DNA from: GCA-2861595 sp035536185
GTDB taxonomy: Bacteria; Actinomycetota; Acidimicrobiia; Acidimicrobiales; GCA-2861595
Reading direction: 5' to 3'
Length of the DNA: 64,000 bases
Assembly (NCBI GenBank): GCA_035536185.1
Contig: DATLOM010000008.1
Coordinates: 1 to 64,000 of the forward strand
A program made the position numbers and the translations under genes. This document shows positions 34,167 to 41,624 of the stretch, in pieces (the first letter of the stretch is position 1; each line of letters begins with the position of its first letter). The notes under the pieces are model-generated. The model saw nothing but the letters and a program-made list of their open reading frames with translations, was not told the DNA's origin and searched no databases.

Positions 34167-35123
34167 TCACACCTTCTCCAGGAGGAGAGCCTGCCAGTTC
34201 ATGCCGTAGCCGGCCATGGCCAGCAGCACCTTCTCGCCGGGGCGCACGAGATCACGGCTCTCGAGGTACGCCATGTTGACGATGTTGTCGCCACTGATCA
34301 CGTGGGCGACATCGGGGAGCGACGCGCAGAAGACGCGCTCCTCGTCGATGCGCAGGAGCCGGGACAGGATCTGCCACGCCTTGACGTTGGTGTTCTGCGG
34401 AACGACCCAGTCGACGTCACCGGTGGCGAGCCCTGCCTTGGCCAGCAGCTCGGTGACGAGGCGGTGGGTGTAGGAGAAGTAGGCGCCAACCGTCTCGTCG
34501 TCGTCGGCCGAGACCATGGCGCCGTTGGTGATGTGGTGAGCGGCCAGCAGGCGGTAGCCCCCCGGCCGGCGGGAGACGGTGCAGGCGGCCGCTCCGTCGG
34601 AGATGAGGCTGTAGGCCTGCTCGTAGCTGGCGCCCGGCGGGAAGCGGTCGGCGGTGAGGCACACCACCCGCTCCATCTCCGGCTCGGAGGCCAGCAGGGC
34701 GCCGGCCATCCGCACGGAGCCGAGCATGCTCGTGCAGGCCTGCTGGTTGAGGCCGACGACGATGGCGTCGTCGAGGCCGAGGGCGGCCTGGAGGCGACTG
34801 GCCGGGTAGTCCATGAGGTCCTTGACGTCGCCGCTCCTCTCGAAGCGACCGGGCTCGGCCACGTTGGCGTTGAGCGGGATGCAGGTGGCGTAGACGAGGG
34901 CGCCGGCGCCGGCCACGGCGTCGCCCATGGAACCGGCCGCCGCTTCGGCCAGTTCGTAGGCGGTGTCAGCCTCCTCGCAAACGTGGTGGTACCGGAACCC
35001 GGCCTCGAGGAGATCGGCGGCGCCGGTTCGAGTACGGCCCGCCTCCACGCTCTCCTCCACAGTCAGCTTCCGGCTGCCGAGAGCGAAGGCGAAGTGGTCG
35101 ACGAAGCATGCCTGCGCAGTCAT
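34167..35123 (-). CDS. KAS III-like ketosynthase/acyltransferase with altered triad
   Basis: 318 residues. Thiolase fold of the FabH family, with nucleophile C130 in GLNQQACTSML and MAGYGMNWQALLLEKV at the C-terminus. The FabH motif VPHQAN reads V-P-Q243-N-T-N, so the decarboxylation His is missing; the Asn region reads SGDNIVN. FabH-like enzymes without that His can act as acyltransferases that form esters or amides instead of condensing malonyl-ACP. The start is the ATG at 35123, overlapping the acyl-AMP ligase stop. Confidence 0.85.
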   Translation of the reverse strand: MTAQACFVDHFAFALGSRKLTVEESVEAGRTRTGAADLLEAGFRYHHVCEEADTAYELAEAAAGSMGDAVAGAGALVYATCIPLNANVAEPGRFERSGDVKDLMDYPASRLQAALGLDDAIVVGLNQQACTSMLGSVRMAGALLASEPEMERVVCLTADRFPPGASYEQAYSLISDGAAACTVSRRPGGYRLLAAHHITNGAMVSADDDETVGAYFSYTHRLVTELLAKAGLATGDVDWVVPQNTNVKAWQILSRLLRIDEERVFCASLPDVAHVISGDNIVNMAYLESRDLVRPGEKVLLAMAGYGMNWQALLLEKV

Positions 35124-36652
35124 ATTCGTCCCTCCTCGACCATCCTGGCCACCTCGGTGTGCCGGGGGCTGCCCTTGAGTGTCCGGGGCAGGGGGCCGTC
35201 GTGGACCTTGACCACGGTGGGCCGCTTGTAGCTGCTGAGCGATGAGGTGAGGCGGCCGACCTCGGCGACGGCGGCCTCGTGCCGGCTCGTGGGATCGGGT
35301 TGAGCAGCGGCCCTGTCCGGACTGATGACCACCACCGCGCACACCTGCTCCGGGGTCTGGCCAGCCTTGTTCCTCCTGGCCAGCCGAACGCCGACAACGC
35401 ACACCTCGGAGAAGCAGCCGCCCGCGCTCAGGGCCCTCTCTACCTCCTCGGGCTGGACCTTCTTCCCGCTCTCCAGCACCACCAGGCGCTTGGAGCGTCC
35501 GGTCACGAAGAGGTAGCCGTCCTCGTCGACGTGCCCGAGGTCGCCGGTGTGCAGCCAGCCCTCGGCGTCGACGGCGGCGGCGGTGAGGGCCTCGTCCTCC
35601 CAGTACCGCAGCATCACCGCCGGAGAGCGTACGAGGATCTCCCCGTCGCCGGTGTCGGAGGGCCGGTCGATCCGGACCTCGGTACCGGGCAAGGGCCGGC
35701 CGACCGAGCCCGCCCGGCTGTGCTCCGGCGTGTTCATGGAGACGGTGGGAGCGACCTCGGTCAGCCCGTACCCCGGGTAGACGGCGATGCCCATCGCCGC
35801 GTAGCGCTCGACCACCGCGGGATCGAGCGGGGCGCCGCCGCAGTAGGCGGTCTCGAGGCCGGGCCCCTTCAGCACCGGCTCCAGGATCCGCAGGAGGAGC
35901 GGGACGGCCACCATCTTGGTGATCCGCTGCTCGCGGACGATGTCGGCGATCTCCTTGGGCATCAGCGTGCGGGCGAACCACACACTGCCACCGGACGCCA
36001 GCGCCGGCAGCAGCCCGCAACAGAGCTCGAGCAGGTGGTGGGCGGGGAGAACCGACAGCCAGCGGTCATCAGCTGCAGGCTTCTGGCCGGCCAGCACCTG
36101 CTCCACGCCGTAGGCGATGTTGGCGAAGGTGAGGGTGACTCCCTTCGGCGCGCCCGTAGTGCCCGAGGTCCACACGACCATGGCCGGCTCGTCGAGGGCC
36201 CGGAGGTTGGCGATGCCGGCGGCGCGGTGAGAAGACGCGACGTCTCCACCGGCGAACAGATCAGCCAGCTCCGGCTCGCCCACGACGAACGCCGGCGCGC
36301 TCCGCTCGACCATCGGCTCCATCTCCGACTTCGTCAGTGCCGGGTCCAGCGGCACGGCCACGCCGCCACAACGGAGAATCCCCAGCAGCACGCCCAGCCA
36401 TCCGCCTCCCGGTTCCGCGGCCAGGACGACCCGGTCCCCCGGTCCCACCCCTAGCGCGGGCAAGCGGGCAGCTACCCCGTCGACGCACCGGCGGAGCTCG
36501 CCGTAGGTGAGCTGATCCCAAGCGTCACCCCTTCTGGTGGCGACAGCCACGGTGTCGTCGGTACCGGGCCCGGCCGGGAGGAAGGCGTCCACGAACTGGC
36601 CGGATCTGGCCGGTCTCTGCAGCACCCGGACAGTGTGCCTCCTCGCGGTCAC
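35120..36652 (-). CDS. AMP-dependent acyl ligase (acyl-CoA synthetase/FAAL type)
   Basis: 510 residues, GTG start; first gene of the operon. ANL-family motifs: A3 VVWTSGTTGAPKGVTLT, A5-like YPGYGLTEVAPTVSMN, A7/A8 WLHTGDLGHVDEDGYLFVTGRSKR. The A10 motif, usually PxTxxGKxxR, reads LPRTLKGSPR, with Ser where the adenylation Lys is expected and a Lys two places earlier. It probably activates a fatty or aryl acid for loading on a carrier. Whether the altered A10 still adenylates is open. Confidence 0.88.
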   Translation of the reverse strand: MTARRHTVRVLQRPARSGQFVDAFLPAGPGTDDTVAVATRRGDAWDQLTYGELRRCVDGVAARLPALGVGPGDRVVLAAEPGGGWLGVLLGILRCGGVAVPLDPALTKSEMEPMVERSAPAFVVGEPELADLFAGGDVASSHRAAGIANLRALDEPAMVVWTSGTTGAPKGVTLTFANIAYGVEQVLAGQKPAADDRWLSVLPAHHLLELCCGLLPALASGGSVWFARTLMPKEIADIVREQRITKMVAVPLLLRILEPVLKGPGLETAYCGGAPLDPAVVERYAAMGIAVYPGYGLTEVAPTVSMNTPEHSRAGSVGRPLPGTEVRIDRPSDTGDGEILVRSPAVMLRYWEDEALTAAAVDAEGWLHTGDLGHVDEDGYLFVTGRSKRLVVLESGKKVQPEEVERALSAGGCFSEVCVVGVRLARRNKAGQTPEQVCAVVVISPDRAAAQPDPTSRHEAAVAEVGRLTSSLSSYKRPTVVKVHDGPLPRTLKGSPRHTEVARMVEEGRI

Positions 36653-36678
36653 ACGTCAGTCACCTCTACAGTTCCGAC

Positions 36679-36990
36679 ATGGCTGCAACCGCCGGGGAGA
36701 TCCTCCGCTTCATCGGGCGGAGCTCGAAACGGGTAGCGGTCACCGTGGTGGGCGCGGCATTCGTGCTCGGCGGGCTGGCCATGCTCGTCCTGCCGGGGCC
36801 AGGGATCCTGGTAGTGGCAGTGGGTTTCGCCATCCTCGGCACGGAGTACGCGTGGGCGGCCGCGGCGCTGGAACGCACGAAGCGAACGGCAGCCCAGGCC
36901 GCAGGCATCGCTCGGGCCGGCGCCGGCCAGGTGGCCAAGGGGGCCAAAGGCACGGCCCGATCGGCCGGCCGCCGCTTCGGCCGCCGCTGA
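36679..36990 (+). CDS. PGPGW-family small membrane protein
   Basis: 103 residues. Two membrane helices around the family signature LVLPGPGILVVAVGFAILGTEYAW, then a helical basic tail. It is common in actinobacteria, and its function is unknown. Divergent from the acyl ligase with 26 bases between starts, so the two promoters must overlap. Confidence 0.85.
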   Translation: MAATAGEILRFIGRSSKRVAVTVVGAAFVLGGLAMLVLPGPGILVVAVGFAILGTEYAWAAAALERTKRTAAQAAGIARAGAGQVAKGAKGTARSAGRRFGRR

Positions 36991-37063
36991 GCGGGCACCG
37001 GCATCACGTGCGGCAGCGAGGCGCCACCCCTATCATCGTGGCTGGAACTTCTGGAGGTGGCAG

Positions 37064-37441
37064 GTGGGCTCGATCAGGGTTCTGTTGGTGGACGACGAGG
37101 CGGAGTTCCGTGCCGTGATGCGGTCGTCCTTCGACAGCGACGATCGTTTCGACGTCGTGGACGAGGCCGCCGACGGGCACCAGGCGATCGCCTTGGCCGC
37201 TTATCACCAACCCGATGTCGTCGTGCTCGACCTGATGATGCCGGAAATGGACGGCTTGGCCGCCGCGACCAGGATCCGGAAGGAGGCGCCCGAGGCCCTC
37301 ATCGCCATGCTCTCGTCGCGGGAGGCCCGGGCGGCACAGCGTCCGGCCGTCACGGCCGGCGCCGACGTCTTCATCGAGAAGCACGACATCGCGGGCGTGG
37401 CCGACCAGATCTTCGACCTCGTCGAGAGTCGTCGCGGTTGA
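37064..37441 (+). CDS. Single-domain response regulator receiver
   Basis: 125 residues, GTG start with GGAGG nearby. Receiver fold: VLLVDDEAEF (acidic pair), phospho-Asp in VVVLDLMMPEMDG, and Thr/Ser switch SS in AMLSSREAR. The conserved Lys is present in FIEKHD. No output domain, so it is a CheY-like relay. Its partner kinase is not in the window. Confidence 0.9.
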   Translation: MGSIRVLLVDDEAEFRAVMRSSFDSDDRFDVVDEAADGHQAIALAAYHQPDVVVLDLMMPEMDGLAAATRIRKEAPEALIAMLSSREARAAQRPAVTAGADVFIEKHDIAGVADQIFDLVESRRG

Positions 37442-37474
37442 CTCTGCCGGCGGCGTGGCCGTAGGCGGCCGCCC

Positions 37475-38626
37475 ATGAGGCCGGCCGGCAAGAGCTCCCC
37501 CACCCGGACAACTCTTCCGGACGCGCGCGAGGACCGACTGTTCTTCGCCCAGGTGCGCGAAGACCCTTGCGTCGAGCTGGAAGCACTGCAGGTCAAGCCG
37601 ACGGACACGGTCGTGGTCGTCAGCTCCGGCGGCTGCACGGCGCTGTCCCTTCTCGCCGCCGGCGCAGGCCGCGTGGTGGCCGTCGACCTCAATGCCGCCC
37701 AGAACCACCTGGTGGAGCTGAAGGCCGCTGCCCTGGCGGAGCTGGAACCCGCCGAAGCCGTCGCCTTCCTCGGTGGATGGAAAGCCACGTCCGCCTCCCG
37801 GCTCTCCTCCTACGAGGAGCTGCGCCACCGGCTGTCCCCTGTCGCCGCCGCCTATTGGGACGGGCGCCGCTCCAACATCGCGGGAGGGGTGCTGAACGCC
37901 GGAGTGAGCGAGCGCTTCATCTCCGTCATCACCGCGGTGATCCGGAAGGCCATCCACCGGCCGCCCCGGATCCGCCGGCTCCTCTCGTGCCGGTCCCTCG
38001 ACGAGCAGAAGCAGCTGTACGAACTCGAGTGGGACAACCGGCGCTGGCGGCTTCTGTTCAAGGCCCTGCTCAACCGCGCCGTCTTCCGCCACACCTACGA
38101 CCCGGCCTTCTTCCGCCACGTCGACAACCCAAGCTTCGCCACGCACTTCCACGGCCTGATCGAGCACGTTCTCGTCGACGTTCCCGTCAAGGACAACTAC
38201 TTCGTCCACCACATGCTCACCGGGTCGTACCCGAAGGACGAGCCGAACGGCCTGCCCCCCTACCTCCAGGCCGAAGGCGCATCGACCGCCGCAGGCCGGC
38301 TCGACCGCCTCACGCTGGTGGACGGCGCCTACCTCACATACCTGCAGTCGTGCCCCGACGCCGGCATCGACGCCTTCACGCTCTCCAACATCTGCGAGTG
38401 GCTGGACGCCGCCCAGCTGGACGAGCTGTTCGGCGAGATCGTCCGAACCGCGGCACCCGGAGCCCGCCTGGTGTTCCGAAACTTCGTGGGCTGGACGGAG
38501 GTGCCCGAGCGGTGGAGGGACCTCGTCGTCGAAGATCGCGCCCGCGGGGAGGAGCTGATCGCCGGCGACCGCAGCGGGGTGCAGCGGCGGGTGGCCGTGT
38601 GCCGGATCGTCTCGCCGGATCGCTGA
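37475..38626 (+). CDS. DUF3419 / BtaA-like aminocarboxypropyl transferase
   Basis: 383 residues. BtaA moves the 3-amino-3-carboxypropyl group of SAM to diacylglycerol, the first step to betaine lipids. Seen: N-terminal REDRLFFAQVREDP, SAM-binding VVVVSSGGCTALSLL and VVAVDLNAAQNHLVELK, and LSNICEWLDAAQLDELF and RLVFRNFVGW near the end, as in the family. No BtaB methyltransferase is adjacent; a GNAT follows after 8 bases. Confidence 0.85.
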   Translation: MRPAGKSSPTRTTLPDAREDRLFFAQVREDPCVELEALQVKPTDTVVVVSSGGCTALSLLAAGAGRVVAVDLNAAQNHLVELKAAALAELEPAEAVAFLGGWKATSASRLSSYEELRHRLSPVAAAYWDGRRSNIAGGVLNAGVSERFISVITAVIRKAIHRPPRIRRLLSCRSLDEQKQLYELEWDNRRWRLLFKALLNRAVFRHTYDPAFFRHVDNPSFATHFHGLIEHVLVDVPVKDNYFVHHMLTGSYPKDEPNGLPPYLQAEGASTAAGRLDRLTLVDGAYLTYLQSCPDAGIDAFTLSNICEWLDAAQLDELFGEIVRTAAPGARLVFRNFVGWTEVPERWRDLVVEDRARGEELIAGDRSGVQRRVAVCRIVSPDR

Positions 38627-38634
38627 GCACGTCC

Positions 38635-39759
38635 GTGGCCACCGACCCCGCCGCGGCTTTCCCCGTCCGTAGTGCCACACCGGGTGACAACGCCGCCCTC
38701 CTCGCCCTCACCGCCGCCTGCCCCATGGAGGGCGATGTCGGATTGTGCATGGAGCGTGAGCCCGACTTCTTCACCCTGAACCGGCTGGAGGGGGACCGCT
38801 TCGAGGTGGGCGTGGTGGACGGTCCCGACGGCCGGCCGGTGGGCTGCATCGCCGTGGCCGAACGCCGGGTGCACCTGCACGGCCAGCCGACCGACACCAT
38901 GTACGTGGGGGATCTCAAGGTCCATCCCGATCATCGGGGGACGGGAGTGGCCGACGCCCTCACCGCCTACGCCCGCGACCTCTGCCGGGCCAGGGGAGGC
39001 GACGAGGTCCCCACCCTGGCCACCGTCCTCGCCGGCAACCGATCGATGCAGCGGCGCCTCGCCGGCGGGCGCGGTCTCCCCCACCTCCACCGTTTCGCCA
39101 CCATCCGCTCATACTCGATCAGCCTGTTGTGGCGCCGACGCGTGCCGGCCTCGGAGCTGAAGGTGGCCCGGGCCGGGGCGTCGGACCTGGACGAGATGGC
39201 GGACCTGTGGCAGCGGGTCGCGCCGGCCCGCCAGTTCGCACCCGTCCACGACGCCGCCTCACTCCGGGCCTGGATCGCAGCGGCGCCGGCGCTCGACCTT
39301 CCGTCCTACCTGCTGGCCCGCACCGCCGACGGCCGCCTGGCCGGCTTCCTCGCCCTCTGGGACCAGGAGCCGTTCAAGCAGCTGCGAGTGACCTCCTACT
39401 CGCGGCGGCTGTCGGGCTTCCGTCTCGGGTTCAACGCCGTGGCCCCGGCGATGGGAGCGACCCGTCTCCCGCCGCCCGGGGGCCTTATACGCCATCTCAC
39501 CGCCGTGCAGGTGTGCGTGCCGTCGGACCAGCCGGGCGTCCTGCGCTCGCTCCTGGTCCACGCCTACAACGAGCTTCGTGGCCGCGGCTACTCGTTCTTC
39601 ACCATCGGCCTCGACGTCACCGACCCCCTCACCGCCGCCTGCTCGGGGCTACTGGCCCAGCCGACGGACGTGTGGGCCTTCCAGGCCACCCTGTCGGAGG
39701 AACGGGCCGGCCCGCCGCTGGACGACCGCCCCCTGCACCACGAGATCGCCCTCGTCTGA
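38635..39759 (+). CDS. GNAT-family N-acyltransferase
   Basis: 374 residues, GTG start (38635). The N-terminal GNAT fold is clear: MYVGDLKVHPDHRGTGVADAL is the acyl-CoA pyrophosphate loop. The C-terminal half (~180-374) looks like a second, degenerate GNAT domain (SELKVARAGASDLDEMADLW, LRSLLVHAYNELRGRGYSFF). Probably co-transcribed with the BtaA-like gene. A role in lipid head-group or amine acylation is possible but unproven. Confidence 0.82.
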   Translation: MATDPAAAFPVRSATPGDNAALLALTAACPMEGDVGLCMEREPDFFTLNRLEGDRFEVGVVDGPDGRPVGCIAVAERRVHLHGQPTDTMYVGDLKVHPDHRGTGVADALTAYARDLCRARGGDEVPTLATVLAGNRSMQRRLAGGRGLPHLHRFATIRSYSISLLWRRRVPASELKVARAGASDLDEMADLWQRVAPARQFAPVHDAASLRAWIAAAPALDLPSYLLARTADGRLAGFLALWDQEPFKQLRVTSYSRRLSGFRLGFNAVAPAMGATRLPPPGGLIRHLTAVQVCVPSDQPGVLRSLLVHAYNELRGRGYSFFTIGLDVTDPLTAACSGLLAQPTDVWAFQATLSEERAGPPLDDRPLHHEIALV

Positions 39760-39794
39760 CCGTTTTTTCACGTCACGCCCAACCCCCAGGCCTG

Positions 39795-39839
39795 TTGCGA
39801 GTACATAGCGGGCGGAAACGGCCCGCTATGTACTCGCAA
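39795..39839. terminator. Perfect 19-bp inverted repeat between convergent genes
   Basis: Arms TTGCGAGTACATAGCGGGC (39795-39813) and its exact complement (39821-39839) with a 7-base loop GGAAACG. It lies in the 128-base gap between the GNAT and DEAD-box genes, which converge, so a bidirectional terminator is the natural reading. There is no adjacent T-run on either strand; a TTTTTT lies 30 bases upstream. Confidence 0.65.
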
Positions 39840-39887
39840 GCAAGGGGGGTAGGTGGTTGTGGCGGCGGGCGGCGGGCGGCGGGGCGG

Positions 39888-41624
39888 TCAGTGGGACTTG
39901 TCGCGGTCGCGGCGGACGGTCGCCCGCTTCCCCTTGATGGTGCTGTTCTTCAGCGCGGAGATCACCGCGTCGGCCGCGGAGTCGGGCACCTCCACCAGGG
40001 AGAAGTTCTCGGTGATCTCGATGGCGCCGATGTCGCGCCCCTTGAGGCCGGCCTCGTTGGCGATGGCCCCGACGAGGTCGGCGGGGCGGATGCCGGCACC
40101 GCGACCGGCGCCCACCCACAGTCGGGTCATGGCGCCGGAAGGAGGGCGCCGGCGGCCCTTGTCGCCAGGCTGTCGGGACGGGCGGCCGCGGCCCTGTGCC
40201 CCGAAAGCCTTGGGACCGGTGGCGGCCTTCTCCTCCTGGACATGCGGGACAGGTATCTCCTCCTCGTCCCCGCCGGCGCCAGTTGCCTCGTGGGCCAGCT
40301 TCACGGCGGCGAGGGCCACCTCCATCACGTCGAACTCGTCGGTGAGGGTGTCCACCACCACGCGGAAGTGGTCGAGGTCGTCGGCCAGGATGCTCTCGTG
40401 CAGCGCCGCCCGGGTGAGCTCCAGGCGGCGGGCCCGCAGGTCGGCCACGGTCGGGACCTTCTCGATGGAGATGCGCTGCCTGGTCACCCGCTCGAGGGTC
40501 TTGAGCATGCGGTGCTCCCTGGGCTCGGCCAGGGTGATGGCGACACCCTCACGACCGGCCCGGCCGACCCGCCCGATCCGGTGGACGTAGGCGTCGGGGG
40601 CGGCGGGCACGTTGTAGTTGATGACGTGGGTCAGCTGGTCGATGTCGAGGCCGCGGGCGGCGACGTCGGTGGCGACGAGGAGGTCGGCGGTACCGCCGCG
40701 TAGGCGGCCCATCACCCGCTCCCGCTGCTCCTGGGTCATGCCGCCGTGAAGAGCCTCGGCCCGGTAGCCGCGCCCGTTCAGGGTCTCGGTGAGAGTGTCG
40801 ACCTCCTCCCGGGTGCGGCAGAAGACGATGGCGGCGGCCGGCGACTCCACGTCGAGCACCCGGCCCAGGGCGGCCGGCTTGTGGGCTCGGGGTATGACAT
40901 AGGCGCTCTGGCGCACCAGGGGCGTCTCGCCCGGCGGGAGCGTCTCCCGGCCGAGCTCGATGCGGACGGGGTCGCTGAGGTGGCGCTTGGCGATGGCGTT
41001 GATGCGCCCCGGCATGGTGGCCGAGAACAACACCGTCTGGCGAGGAGCCGGCGCCGCTTCGAGGATGGCCTCGATGTCCTCGGCGAAGCCCATGTCGAGC
41101 ATCTCGTCGGCCTCGTCGAGCACGACCATCTGGAGGCCGCTGAGGTTCAGCGTCCTGCGGCTGATGTGATCGAGGGCCCGGCCCGGCGTGGCCACCACCA
41201 CGTCGACACCCCGCTCCAGGGCCCGGAGCTGGCGGACGATGGGCTGGCCACCGTAGATGGGCAGCACCCGCGCCGACAGGTGGCGCCCGTAGCGGTGGAC
41301 GGCCTCGCTCACCTGGACGGCCAGCTCCCGTGTGGGCACGAGGACCAGTGCCATGGGCACGGTCGCCCTGTCGCCCTTGCTCATCCGCTCGAGCACGGGC
41401 ATGGCAAAAGCGGCGGTCTTGCCCGTTCCGGTGGCGGCCTGGCCGAGCAGGTCCCGCCCCTCGAGCAGTGGCGGGATGGCCTCCCGCTGGATCGGCGTGG
41501 GTTCCTCGTACCCGAGGGCGGTGACGGCCTGCAGCAGCTCAGCCCCGAGGCCGAGGTCGGCGAAGGTGCTCAGCTCCCCGGCGGCCGCGGTGCCGGTCGG
41601 ATGATCGTCGGGCGGCAGGGTCAT
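39888..41624 (-). CDS. DEAD-box RNA helicase (DeaD/CsdA type)
   Basis: 578 residues. Motif Q (YEEPTPIQREAIPPL), I (GQAATGTGKTAAF), Ia (PTRELAVQV), II (VVLDEADEML), III (FSATMP), V (LLVATDVAARGLDI), VI (HRIGRVGRAGREG). The C-terminal ~90 residues carry a DbpA-like RNA-binding domain (RPADLVGAIANEAGLKGRDIG) after a low-complexity linker. The ATG overlaps the recD stop (ATGA), so it is the last gene of the rec operon. Confidence 0.95.
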   Translation of the reverse strand: MTLPPDDHPTGTAAAGELSTFADLGLGAELLQAVTALGYEEPTPIQREAIPPLLEGRDLLGQAATGTGKTAAFAMPVLERMSKGDRATVPMALVLVPTRELAVQVSEAVHRYGRHLSARVLPIYGGQPIVRQLRALERGVDVVVATPGRALDHISRRTLNLSGLQMVVLDEADEMLDMGFAEDIEAILEAAPAPRQTVLFSATMPGRINAIAKRHLSDPVRIELGRETLPPGETPLVRQSAYVIPRAHKPAALGRVLDVESPAAAIVFCRTREEVDTLTETLNGRGYRAEALHGGMTQEQRERVMGRLRGGTADLLVATDVAARGLDIDQLTHVINYNVPAAPDAYVHRIGRVGRAGREGVAITLAEPREHRMLKTLERVTRQRISIEKVPTVADLRARRLELTRAALHESILADDLDHFRVVVDTLTDEFDVMEVALAAVKLAHEATGAGGDEEEIPVPHVQEEKAATGPKAFGAQGRGRPSRQPGDKGRRRPPSGAMTRLWVGAGRGAGIRPADLVGAIANEAGLKGRDIGAIEITENFSLVEVPDSAADAVISALKNSTIKGKRATVRRDRDKSH

